Of a stretch of 64,000 nt of DNA, positions 1 through 7,471 are shown piece by piece. Every line of letters begins with the position of its first letter. Position 1 is the first letter of the stretch. Origin of the DNA: Verrucomicrobiota bacterium (GTDB taxonomy: Bacteria > Verrucomicrobiota > Verrucomicrobiia > Opitutales > Intestinicryptomonadaceae); NCBI GenBank assembly GCA_023450935.1, contig JAEXGH010000001.1, forward strand, positions 1-64,000. Direction: 5' to 3'. Below the pieces are notes generated by a model. The model did not search any database. It had not been told where the DNA came from and saw nothing but the letters and a program-made list of their open reading frames with translations. The position numbers and the translations under genes were made by a program.

Positions 1-1015
1 AGTCCTCCTTGTTGAACGCGGGCGAAACCGTGTAGTTTTCGGTGTGCAGAATATGTGCGCCGATTTGGTATCCCAAATCCTTTCCGAATTTTGTAAGCTC
101 GCGGCATTTGGCATTCCCGCCGAGTTCTGGTTCGGCAATACCGTAAATCGGGCAGCGTCCGTTGGAACGCCAGTTCCAGTTCGTCAAAATGATGTCGGCT
201 TTTTCAATGCCGATGTCCTTCAGTTTTTTGAGAAGGACTTTCATCTCGTCGAAAGAGTGGTATTTTTGGATATTGGGCGCGTCTACGTCTTTCCAGTGGT
301 AACCGCGGTTGAGCTTTGTTTCGCTGCGGCGCATAAAAGACGCCATTCTGACTTTGAAAAACGGCGATTCTACCGTGTATTGCAATTTTGGGTTTCCCTT
401 CGCCCTTTCGCGCAGGGGAACGACCTCGCCGCGCTCGAGCTGATACTTGCGGTAGGCTTTGCCCATTGAAGAATAGTTCGCCTTTTTGCCCTTGAAATAG
501 GTGTAGTCAATCACGATATCTTCGTATGGGGGCATACCTATTTCATTGATATGGAACGCGGGAAAGACTGTGTAAACGCCGTTTTTTACGTCTATGATTG
601 TTGAAAATTCATACTGAAGCGTTTTCATAATAGCAACAAACGCCTCGTCGCCCTTTTTTAATCCGTAAAGAGGCATTCTGTTTTTGCGCAGAATGAATTG
701 GGCGTTGTCGGCGCGAAACGTGCCCAACGCGCCGTCGGAGGTAATCCAGTAGCCGTCGTCGCCTTTCGCCGCGACGGAATCTGGATTTATAACATCAAGA
801 CGCTTTATAGCCGACCAGCGCGCGCCCAATTTATTGAACGGAATGACAAGCCTGCGCGTGTCTTCGCCCGTCTTCTGAAGCTTTGCTTCGTAAGAAGTTG
901 TTTTGCCTCCCTCCAAGTTTAAAACCACCGTTACCGAATCGGCAATGGCGGACGCATTTGTGCCTGCGCACAAAATGGAGGCGAACGCTACCAAAGATAA
1001 AATAGTTTTTCTCAT
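1..1015 (-). CDS. Secreted TIM-barrel-like protein, family copy 1 (3' part cut by window edge)
   Basis: The minus-strand frame opens at the ATG at 1013-1015 and runs off the window start, giving about 338 residues. It begins with a signal peptide (MRKTILSLVAFASILCAG). The readable part aligns by eye along its whole length with the copy at 16998-18767. Shared segments are an N-terminal beta-rich part with DGYW and GTFRADN, the phrase KGKKANYSSMGKAYRKYQLE, the motif LTNWNWRSNGR, and AHILHTENYTVSPAFN just before the cut. It is the same subtype as copy 4 and differs from copies 2 and 3, which have GWNSGGFDGR at the equivalent place. The function is unknown; a secreted carbohydrate-active barrel enzyme is only a guess from the fold-like pattern. 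The catalytic half lies outside the window. An upstream hairpin and repeat array separate it from copy 2. Confidence 0.85.
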   Translation of the reverse strand, partial: MRKTILSLVAFASILCAGTNASAIADSVTVVLNLEGGKTTSYEAKLQKTGEDTRRLVIPFNKLGARWSAIKRLDVINPDSVAAKGDDGYWITSDGALGTFRADNAQFILRKNRMPLYGLKKGDEAFVAIMKTLQYEFSTIIDVKNGVYTVFPAFHINEIGMPPYEDIVIDYTYFKGKKANYSSMGKAYRKYQLERGEVVPLRERAKGNPKLQYTVESPFFKVRMASFMRRSETKLNRGYHWKDVDAPNIQKYHSFDEMKVLLKKLKDIGIEKADIILTNWNWRSNGRCPIYGIAEPELGGNAKCRELTKFGKDLGYQIGAHILHTENYTVSPAFNKED

Positions 1016-1098
1016 AACAGTTGGAGTTTTGAATACAAAACGCCGCATGTCAACCGAAAACCCAAAACTGAAAAACTTTAACCAAAAAATAAAGTTGC

Positions 1099-1462
1099 GA
1101 TGTGCGTAGCCTACGCGTCAATTCGTTTTTTTTAATCAAAAAGCGGAACGTTTGTTCCGCTTTAGTTATAAAACAAAAACTTTAATTTCCAAACAAAGGC
1201 AGATTGGCGAAAGCCAATCGCCGCCACTTTAGGAAACGTAAAAAACTTTAACCAGAAAGCAGAGCGGATTGAATAAAATTCAATCCGCGCCACTTTAAAT
1301 TTAAAAGCGCGAGGCTCGAGGCAGAAAACAAGCGAAGCGCGTTTGAGATTTTTTGCGTAGCAAAAAAGACCCCGAAGGGGCGAGACGGGTTGCGAATGCA
1401 ACCGCGAGTCAACTTGCGTTTTGGCGAGCGTAAGCGGGCTGAAGCCCGTGAGTCGAAGCCAA
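1099..1462. repeat. Modular hairpin repeat array 1
   Basis: Non-coding stretch made of short hairpins joined by linkers that recur at 48990-49220. Hairpins seen: GATTGGC/GCCAATC with GAAA loop (1202-1219); GCGGATTGAAT/ATTCAATCCGC with AAA loop (1264-1288); TTTTTTGC/GCAAAAAA with GTA loop (1349-1367); CCCC/GGGG with GAA loop (1370-1380); GGTTGC/GCAACC (1388-1403); CGGGC/GCCCG (1436-1449). Linkers shared with the other array include CGCCACTTTAGGAAA and GGCAGAAAACAAGCGAAGCG. About 70 bases from 1320 are nearly identical to 49057 onwards. The module order is circularly permuted between the two arrays, as expected if both came from a tandem array. An apparent minus-strand reading frame across it is a by-product of the repeat. 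Confidence 0.8.
1140..1163. terminator. Hairpin AAAGCGGAAC/GTTCCGCTTT
   Basis: A perfect 10-bp stem (1140-1149 with 1154-1163) with loop GTTT lies between copies 1 and 2 of the secreted family. It is GC-rich in the middle with A and T flanks, so it could end transcripts from either side. It lies about 125 bases upstream of the start of copy 1, so it may also insulate that gene. It is embedded in a larger repeat array, so it may be one more repeat hairpin and not a dedicated terminator. Confidence 0.45.
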
Positions 1463-1467
1463 AACCA

Positions 1468-1585
1468 AGTGATGCCCGAGAGCGTTTCTTGCGGCGGCTT
1501 TAAAAAGAACAATGGCGGTAGGTTTTACCTACCGCCATCGGTGTTTAATGTATAAAAATGCCGCCGCCGAAAGAAACGCGCCCTC
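1468..1585 (-). repeat. Stop-codon-proximal long inverted repeat, copy 1 (also terminator-like)
   Basis: Directly downstream of the stop of the gene at 1592-3358. Arms GCGTTTCTTGCGGCGGC (1482-1498) and 1563-1579 pair over 16 positions with one mismatch. They enclose a second perfect 12-bp hairpin, ATGGCGGTAGGT/ACCTACCGCCAT (1512-1538), followed on the minus strand by GTTCTTTTT, a terminator-like pattern. The outer flanks GCCCGAGAGCGTTT (left) and AAACGCGCCCTC (right) recur at 49224-49315 after mnmA, where the inner stem has an unrelated sequence. Confidence 0.75.
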
Positions 1586-1591
1586 GCGCTT

Positions 1592-3358
1592 TTAAAAAAG
1601 TTTGTAGTCCTTAGCCTTGACGATTTCGCCGCGGTGGGAGAAATCCTTGTCGGAGTAGTTTGTGATAATCTCCTGTCCGTTCGAGAATTTCGTTATGTAG
1701 ACCAACGGGGCTATTTCGTCGTGGAAGTCCATAAACTCGTATTGCAGGTGCTTCATCGGCTGGTATTCGTCGTAGGCTTCCTTTACGGGCTTAAGACCCA
1801 GCTTGTGGTAGTTCGCGAAATAGAACGTGGGGCGTCCGTTGAATTCCGCCATTTTAAGGCGTCGTGTTGTTTTGTCCTGTATCAGTCCGTAGGGCAACCA
1901 AGTCCTGTCCTGCGGGTTGTCGTAGGTGTAGTCTATGGTAGTGTAGTAGGGGTTGCTGAGGATAATTCCGTGGTAGGCAATCTGCCAAATGGGAACAAGC
2001 CTATCGACAAGCGGGTTGTCGGCTGGAACCCAGTGCGGGTATGCCCAGACGTAGAGGGCGTAGTCGAGCGTTTTGGCGACGTGGTCGCACGGGCCTTCGC
2101 TGCCGAAGCCGCCGAAGTATTTTTTGCATTTTTCGCCGATTTTGTTCATGTAGTCGGCGGTCTGCTGCCGGTTGCAGGGGTGGCGTTTGTCGAAGCAGGG
2201 GTAGGGGACAATGCAGGAGGTTACGTCGATGTGGTGCGTGCCTTTGAGCCCCAAGCCTGCCATGCCTTTGTAGTCGTCGTCAATGTATCTGTCGTTGACG
2301 CACTGGAAACAGGGGTTGTAGGCGCGTCCGCCCGACATGTGCGCGTATGGGCGCAGAGAGCCGTCGGGGAGTTTCGCGACAGAGTTTTCGTCGAAGCGTT
2401 TTGCGATTCTGTAGAAGTCTGTGTTGCAGACGTGGCAGACCATCTGGTAGCCGAACGATTGCCCCAGCTTGATTGCCTCGCGCATTTTCGCCTCGCCGCC
2501 GAACTTGGGTTCTACGGGGAACAGGTCGGGGAAGCGTCCGTCGAAACCGCCGCTGTTCCAGCCTACAAAGCACATTTCGAGCTTGTCTACGCCCAGAGAC
2601 TTCAGCTCCTTCGTGATTTTCATGAAGTCGTCGAAAGAGTAGTGGACGTTGATTGGGGGTTCGTTTTCGGGCGTCTGGTGCTCTATTTTGCTGGGGCTTT
2701 TTATGCCGTGCTTTACGCGGAAGAACATTGATTCCGCCGAATACGCAAGCGTGGGATACTCCTTCGCGCGCTCGCGCAGGGGCTTTACTTCGCCGCGGTC
2801 AAGCTGGTATTTGCGGTATGTCCTGCCCATAGCCGAGTAGTTCGCGTCTTTGCCGTCGAACTCGTAGAAATCGACAATCAAATCCTGATAGGGGGCGAAG
2901 CCGATTCCCTCAATCAGAAAGCGCGGGAACATTTTGTAGACGCCGTTTTTGGCTTGGACGTGCGTTGCAAATTCGTAGGTGAGCCCCTTGACTATGCCCA
3001 TTGCGGCTTTGTCGCCCTTTTTGAAGCCGAACACGGGAATGGGGTTGCGGCGTTCGCCTATTGCGCCGTCGTCTAAGCGGAACGTGCCCATGCGGCCGTC
3101 GCCCATGACCCAATAGCCCGCGTCGCCCACTTTTGCGGTGAAGTCGTCGGAGAGAATGTCTATGTAATCGACGTTGTTGCACAGGTTGCGAATGGGGATA
3201 AGCAGACGTTTTGCGCCGTCGGGCATTGCCTGCAGCTTGATGTCGAACGATTGCGTTGACTTGTCGTTTTTAACGAATACCGCCTTGACGGAATCGGCGG
3301 CGACCGCCGCCGCGCACAACGCGAATATCGGGATTAGTGATAGTAGTGTTTTTTTCAT
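1592..3358 (-). CDS. Secreted TIM-barrel-like protein, family copy 2
   Basis: 588 residues with a signal peptide at 1-21, so exported. Residues 22-190 are an N-terminal beta-rich part (GYWVMGDGRMGTFR at 81-94). From about 210 to 490 the pattern suggests a barrel: CFVGWNSGGFDGR (263-275), CHVCNTDFYRI (308-318), HHIDVTSC (375-382) and FGSEGPCDH (418-426). Asp378 and Glu421 are kept in all complete copies of the family and are plausible catalytic acids, but this is inference. The region 450-490 (WQIAYHGIILSNPYYTTIDY) is also conserved. The family resembles unassigned glycosidase-like proteins; I do not recognise a characterised member. The start is supported by AGGAG just upstream, which overlaps the end of copy 3 six bases away, so copies 3 and 2 are co-transcribed. 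Confidence 0.88.
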   Translation of the reverse strand: MKKTLLSLIPIFALCAAAVAADSVKAVFVKNDKSTQSFDIKLQAMPDGAKRLLIPIRNLCNNVDYIDILSDDFTAKVGDAGYWVMGDGRMGTFRLDDGAIGERRNPIPVFGFKKGDKAAMGIVKGLTYEFATHVQAKNGVYKMFPRFLIEGIGFAPYQDLIVDFYEFDGKDANYSAMGRTYRKYQLDRGEVKPLRERAKEYPTLAYSAESMFFRVKHGIKSPSKIEHQTPENEPPINVHYSFDDFMKITKELKSLGVDKLEMCFVGWNSGGFDGRFPDLFPVEPKFGGEAKMREAIKLGQSFGYQMVCHVCNTDFYRIAKRFDENSVAKLPDGSLRPYAHMSGGRAYNPCFQCVNDRYIDDDYKGMAGLGLKGTHHIDVTSCIVPYPCFDKRHPCNRQQTADYMNKIGEKCKKYFGGFGSEGPCDHVAKTLDYALYVWAYPHWVPADNPLVDRLVPIWQIAYHGIILSNPYYTTIDYTYDNPQDRTWLPYGLIQDKTTRRLKMAEFNGRPTFYFANYHKLGLKPVKEAYDEYQPMKHLQYEFMDFHDEIAPLVYITKFSNGQEIITNYSDKDFSHRGEIVKAKDYKLF

Positions 3359-3364
3359 ATTCTC

Positions 3365-5395
3365 CTATTTTTTGAAATAGTTTTTCGCCGCTTCAAACCA
3401 CGCTTTTATTTTTGCCTTGAAGCCCGTTTCGGCTTTCGCTGCGGGTGCTGCCGCTTTGGCTTGCGTCGCGGCTGGTTTTGCGGCTTTCGGTTTTGCACTG
3501 TCGGAAGAATCGGCAACCGGTTTTTCCGCGAGCTTTGCCGCCGCTTTTTGGGCGGCTTCCGAACGCTTCTTCGCCTCTTCGGGCGAAAGCTTGAACAGGC
3601 GGTAGTCCATGGGGGCTATTGTCTGTTTCTTGTATTCGAAAGGCTTGTCGGAATAGTTCGTTACAACTTCGCTGCCGTCGGAATAGCGCGTTATGAAAAC
3701 GTCTTTGGCGAGCTCTCCGTGGAAGTCCATAAACTCGTATTGCAGGTATTTCATCGGCTGGTATTCGTCGTAGGCTTCCTTTAGGGGGGCGAGGTTGTTG
3801 TCGCGTATGCCGCCGTAGAACGTTGGGCGTCCGCCGAATTCGGCAACCTTCATCTTACGCAGCTGTTTTGAGCCGATAATGTGGTAGGGTTTGACGTAGT
3901 GAATTTTTTTCTTGCGCTTGAGACTGCGCTTTTCGATTGATTCAACCGTTTCCTTTTCGTAGGTGTAGTCGATTGTTGCGTAGTAGGGATTGCTGATGAT
4001 AATTCCGTGGTAGGCAATCTGCCAAATGGGAACGAGTCTGTCCATAAGCGGCGTTTCTCTGCCTACCCAGCTCGGGTATGCCCAGACATACAGAACGTAG
4101 TCGAGCGTGTTGGCGACGTGGTCGCACGGGCCTTCGCTGCCCCAGCCGCCGAAATATTTGTCGGCAAGCGCGCCGATTTTGTTCATGTAGTCGGCGGTCT
4201 GCTGTCGGTTGCAGGGGTGCTTGGGATCGTAGCAGGGGTAGGGGGTGATACAGGAGGTGACGTCGATGTGGTGCGTGCCCTTGAAGCCGCGCGCCTTCAG
4301 CCCTTCGAAATCGTCGAAGATGTAGTTGTTGTAGACCTGCTGGAAGCACGGGAAGTAGGCGCGCCCGCCCGCCAAGATACTGTGGTGGTGCAGCGAGCCG
4401 TCTGGGCGTTTGGCGATGTCTTTTTTGTCGAACCTGTCGGAAATCGAGTAGAAGTCGGTATTGCAGACGTGCACGACAATCTGGTAGCCGATATTGTGCG
4501 CGGTGTCCACAACCTCCTTCATCTTTTCCTCGCCGCCGAACGCGGGATCGGCGGGGAAGAGCGTGGGGAAACGCCCGTCGAAGCCGCCGCTGTTCCAGCC
4601 TACAAGGCAGATTTCCGCCTTTTCAATTCCCATTTCCTTGAGCTTTAAAATGTTTTTCTTGGTTTGCTCAAACGTCCTGTGGGCTTTGACTTTCGGTTCG
4701 TTCTGCGGGGTTTGGTCGATTATTTTAGCCGAGTTGTTTTTTATGCCGTGGCTAAAGCGGACGAACATCGTGTCGGCGGTATACGCCAACTGCGGGTTGC
4801 CCTTGACGCGCTCGCGCAGGGGGAGGACTTCGCCGCGCGCAAGCTGGTAGTCGCGGTAGGCTTTGCCCATTGAGGAATAGTTCGCCGCGTCGCCCTTGAA
4901 CGTGTAGAAGTCGATTATAAGGTCTTCGTAGGGCGAAAAGAACATATCTTTGATGAGGAAGCGCGGGTAGATTTCGTATGCGCCGTTTTTGACTTCGACT
5001 CTTGCCGAAAACTCGTATTTAAGCCCCTTGACGATTCCCACAAACGCCGAGTTGCCCTTCTTGACTCCGTAAAGCGGAAGCGGATTGCGGCGTTCGTTAA
5101 CAAGCCCGTTGTCTGCCTTGAACGTGCCCATGCGGCCGTCGCCCAGCACCCAGTAGCCGACTTCGCCCTTCTTTGCCGTGGCCTGAGGCAATTTGATGTC
5201 GATGAAATCTGCGTTGAGCGGGATTTCCCTAATCGGGATTTGCAGCCTGAACACGTCTTTTGCGACTTGCTTCAGCTCGACTTTTTGTTTTTTTACCGAC
5301 TTGTCGTTAAATGTGGTAACGACGTTTGCAAAGTCGATAGCCGACACTACCGAAGCTGCAAGCGCGACCGCCGCGGCAACAAAAATCTTCTTCAT
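3365..5395 (-). CDS. Secreted TIM-barrel-like protein, family copy 3 with Ala/Lys-rich tail
   Basis: 676 residues from the ATG at 5393-5395, chosen because it opens a clean signal peptide (MKKIFVAAAVALAASVVSA); the frame extends 57 codons further upstream into repeat sequence, which I reject as coding. It is closely related to copy 2 throughout, with CLVGWNSGGFDGR, VHVCNTDFYSI, HHIDVTSC and GSEGPCDH. It differs by a longer loop rich in Lys and Arg near the end of the barrel and by a C-terminal extension of about 90 residues, rich in Ala, Lys and Pro and ending in a short amphipathic segment. The tail might bind a surface or another protein. It is the first gene of a two-gene operon with copy 2. 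Substrate unknown. Confidence 0.87.
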   Translation of the reverse strand: MKKIFVAAAVALAASVVSAIDFANVVTTFNDKSVKKQKVELKQVAKDVFRLQIPIREIPLNADFIDIKLPQATAKKGEVGYWVLGDGRMGTFKADNGLVNERRNPLPLYGVKKGNSAFVGIVKGLKYEFSARVEVKNGAYEIYPRFLIKDMFFSPYEDLIIDFYTFKGDAANYSSMGKAYRDYQLARGEVLPLRERVKGNPQLAYTADTMFVRFSHGIKNNSAKIIDQTPQNEPKVKAHRTFEQTKKNILKLKEMGIEKAEICLVGWNSGGFDGRFPTLFPADPAFGGEEKMKEVVDTAHNIGYQIVVHVCNTDFYSISDRFDKKDIAKRPDGSLHHHSILAGGRAYFPCFQQVYNNYIFDDFEGLKARGFKGTHHIDVTSCITPYPCYDPKHPCNRQQTADYMNKIGALADKYFGGWGSEGPCDHVANTLDYVLYVWAYPSWVGRETPLMDRLVPIWQIAYHGIIISNPYYATIDYTYEKETVESIEKRSLKRKKKIHYVKPYHIIGSKQLRKMKVAEFGGRPTFYGGIRDNNLAPLKEAYDEYQPMKYLQYEFMDFHGELAKDVFITRYSDGSEVVTNYSDKPFEYKKQTIAPMDYRLFKLSPEEAKKRSEAAQKAAAKLAEKPVADSSDSAKPKAAKPAATQAKAAAPAAKAETGFKAKIKAWFEAAKNYFKK

Positions 5396-5426
5396 AAGAA
5401 CCAATCTTCCCTTCCTGTTGTTATCG

Positions 5427-5432
5427 TTTATA
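5427..5432 (-). promoter_or_regulatory. Candidate -10 box for the copy 3-copy 2 operon
   Basis: TATAAA on the minus strand, about 32 bases upstream of the chosen ATG of copy 3 and part of TATATAAA. The -35 position holds only an A/T run with no good match, so the call is weak. It agrees with the downstream start choice, because a longer protein would begin upstream of this box. Confidence 0.35.
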
Positions 5433-5507
5433 TAGAAAGCAGAAAGTCTAAAAATTCCCGCCCTTTCATCAAGCTTTTTTTTATTTTTTATAATCCCGAA
5501 AGAGGCG

Positions 5508-5760
5508 TTTTTTATATGTTCGAAAGCGGCGGCGATTGCCAAAGGTAATTCGCCTTTGGCAAACATTTAAGAATTTTGCCGAATAATGTAGTGGGGCATT
5601 CGCAAGAAAAATTTTTTCAGCTTAGGATAATCAAGCCATTGAACCTTGTTCAATGCGAATGTTAACAGAAAAGGCAGTGTGATTAACACTGTCGAATAAC
5701 ACAGACCGCCGCAAAGGCGGCGGAGGTCAAGGGTCATTCGCTCCTTGACAAGGGAGGGAA
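5508..5760 (+). repeat. Four-hairpin core repeat, copy A, with preceding tail module
   Basis: It lies between the divergent copy 3 gene and the gene at 5813. The tail module starts TTTTTTATATGTTCGAAAG and contains the hairpin TTGCCAAAGG/CCTTTGGCAA (5536-5562). The core then has CATTGAAC/GTTCAATG with CTT loop (5637-5655); GGCAGTGT/ACACTGTC (5673-5693, one G-T pair); CCGCCGC/GCGGCGG (5706-5723); and a degenerate CAAGG/CCTTG hairpin (about 5729-5747). Linkers such as GCGAATGTTAACAGAAAAGG match the tandem copies at 16311-16869, while the second stem has a different sequence from all three of those. Nothing else recognisable occupies 5433-5812. Confidence 0.8.
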
Positions 5761-5812
5761 GGGGGGTTTTAATGATGTCAAAAACAATATTTGGAGAATT
5801 TAGGAAAAAATC

Positions 5813-6277
5813 ATGGCAAAAGTCGATATAGAGTTGGTCGAAATGGTGCTTAAGCGCGCCAAAGTCGAGTCTACGCAAATCGCGCGGATAATAGAGGACA
5901 TAAAATTCCAGTCCGAGGCCGCCAAAGAGGTGGGAGAGAAAGAGCCCCCCGTGAAGAAGCAGTTTGTGGTAATCGTCAACGACCCATACGGGAAAATCGC
6001 CGAGACGGGGTTCGAATACGCCGGTTGGGTCGTCCAAATTCCCGAGGACGACGCCCCCCAGAGCGCGCTTCAAAAACTCCACTTCGGCGCGTATGACTTC
6101 AATATTACGCCCAAGGGCAGAAAAATGCCCATAAAGACGATTGACGAGGCCGTCCGCTTCGGCTCGGCGAAAATCTATAAAGAACATCAAATTTGGCTGA
6201 AAAATAAAGAGCCCGTTTTGATTATGACAACAAACGGAAAACTTCCCAAAGCCGAAAAGGAGCCCGAAGAGGAATAG
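5813..6277 (+). CDS. Hypothetical protein, 154 aa
   Basis: I do not recognise this protein. It has no signal peptide and no clear membrane segment, so it is probably cytoplasmic. The first 45 residues are charged and look helical (VDIELVEMVLKRAKVESTQI). Residues 50-125 look like mixed alpha/beta with FVVIVNDPYGKI and GWVVQIPEDDAP. The C-terminus is Glu/Lys-rich. GGAG about 20 bases and AGGA about 10 bases upstream support the start. It precedes def by four bases, so it is probably the first gene of the def-coaE-rho operon. That position suggests a general housekeeping role, but nothing in the sequence shows one. Confidence 0.75.
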   Translation: MAKVDIELVEMVLKRAKVESTQIARIIEDIKFQSEAAKEVGEKEPPVKKQFVVIVNDPYGKIAETGFEYAGWVVQIPEDDAPQSALQKLHFGAYDFNITPKGRKMPIKTIDEAVRFGSAKIYKEHQIWLKNKEPVLIMTTNGKLPKAEKEPEEE

Positions 6278-6281
6278 AAAT

Positions 6282-6884
6282 ATGGCGTTGCGCATAACAA
6301 AATACGGCGAGGAAATCCTCAAACAAAAGACGGCTCCCGTCGAGGTTTTCGACGACTCCGTAAAACGGCTTGCAAAAGACATGCTTGAGGCAATGTTCGA
6401 GGCAAACGGGCTGGGGCTTGCCGCGCCGCAGGTGGGCGTGGGGAAGTCGATGTTCGTGATAGATATGCGCAGGAGAATGAATACCGACGCCCCGTGCGAG
6501 TTTACCATAGACGGTAAAACGCTGCCCATGGACATTGCAATGCCGTTTGTTGCGATAAACCCGAAGCTCGATTTGATAGGCGAATATCTCGAAACATGCG
6601 AGGAGGGTTGCCTTTCGTTCCCCGGAATCTACGCCGAAGTCGAGCGCGTCGATGCCGTGAGGCTTGAGTATTCCGATACCGACGGTGTCCGCCACGAGCT
6701 TGTCTGCAACGATCTTTTCGCGCGCTGTGTCCAGCACGAGTTCGACCACCTTCAGGGCGTGTGTTTTGTAAACCGTCTCGACAACAAAGAACTTTTTAAA
6801 ATCGACAAAAAGCTCAAGAAACTGCGCCGCCAAACGCGCGATTTCCTGAAAGAGCAGAAGAAGACCGACAAGCCCGACGCGTAG
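6282..6884 (+). CDS. def: Peptide deformylase
   Basis: Removes the formyl group from the N-terminal methionine of new proteins in the cytosol. All three family motifs are present: GLGLAAPQVG (about residues 45-54), EGCLSFPG with the metal-binding Cys (about 107-114) and QHEFDHLQG, the HExxH-type metal site (about 150-158). The length of 200 residues is normal, with a somewhat long lysine-rich C-terminal helix. It sits four bases after the unknown gene and four bases before coaE, so translation is probably coupled. Confidence 0.96.
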   Translation: MALRITKYGEEILKQKTAPVEVFDDSVKRLAKDMLEAMFEANGLGLAAPQVGVGKSMFVIDMRRRMNTDAPCEFTIDGKTLPMDIAMPFVAINPKLDLIGEYLETCEEGCLSFPGIYAEVERVDAVRLEYSDTDGVRHELVCNDLFARCVQHEFDHLQGVCFVNRLDNKELFKIDKKLKKLRRQTRDFLKEQKKTDKPDA

Positions 6885-6888
6885 AGTA

Positions 6889-7467
6889 ATGAAACGTCCG
6901 CTGTGTGTAGCTTTGACGGGGGGAATGGGTTGCGGCAAAAGCGCGGCCGCCGCCGCGTTTGAAAGTTTCGGGATACGCACCGCCGACGCCGACAAACTCG
7001 CGCATGCGGCTCTGTTTTCCGACGGCGTCCGCGCCCCGATTTCGGCTTTGTTGGGGAATGAAGTCTACGAAGACGGCATTCCCCGCCGCGATATTATCGC
7101 AAAAAAAGTGTTTGCCGATTCGGCGTTGCTCGGAAAGTTCGAGCAGATAATACACCCGCAGGTAGAAAAAATGTGGCGCGAATTGGCGCAAAAAGAGGAC
7201 ATTCTGGTTGTGGAAGTGCCGCTGCTTTTCGAAAAAAAGCTTGAAAGCGGGTTCGATTTGTGCGTTAGTGTTCTGTGTAGCGAACGTTTGCGTCGCCGGC
7301 GTCTCGAACAAAGAGGTATGAATGCGGAACAGATAGCCGCCCGAGACGCCTTCCAAATCCCCCCGATGCGCAAGGCAATTTTGGCGGACGTTGTTTTGTT
7401 TAACGAAACGTCTATCGATTTTCTTAAAATGCAGGTCGGAAGGGTGGTATCACGTTTAAAACAATAG
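6889..7467 (+). CDS. coaE: Dephospho-CoA kinase
   Basis: Catalyses the last step of coenzyme A synthesis, ATP-dependent phosphorylation of the ribose 3' hydroxyl of dephospho-CoA. The P-loop [11 protein letters not shown] is at about residues 11-21. It is followed by the typical ADKLAHAAL segment, with the catalytic Asp of the family, and [13 protein letters not shown] in the middle of the protein. Length 192 is typical. It is tightly packed between def and rho, four bases on either side, in one operon. Confidence 0.94.
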   Translation: MKRPLCVALTGGMGCGKSAAAAAFESFGIRTADADKLAHAALFSDGVRAPISALLGNEVYEDGIPRRDIIAKKVFADSALLGKFEQIIHPQVEKMWRELAQKEDILVVEVPLLFEKKLESGFDLCVSVLCSERLRRRRLEQRGMNAEQIAARDAFQIPPMRKAILADVVLFNETSIDFLKMQVGRVVSRLKQ

Positions 7468-7471
7468 GAAA

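Noticed and set aside
1048..1053. TTGACA upstream of secreted-family copy 1 (minus strand) as -35 box
   Set aside because: The nearest -10-like sequence (TATTCA, 1030-1035) is only 12 bases away, and nothing suitable lies at 16-18 bases.
1162..1512. Open frame of 116 codons on the minus strand between copies 1 and 2
   Set aside because: It crosses the repeat hairpins. A similar peptide (FTFPK.AAIGF) appears in the open frame at 49160-49420 only because the DNA repeat is shared. No ribosome site or stable domain.
1634..2731. Long plus-strand open frame (365 codons) opposite secreted-family copy 2
   Set aside because: Antisense shadow caused by codon bias; copy 2 has signal peptide, ribosome site and three paralogues.
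5567..6535. Minus-strand open frame of 322 codons opposite the genes at 5813 and 6282
   Set aside because: It is the complement of def and the upstream gene plus repeat sequence; def on the other strand has all catalytic motifs.
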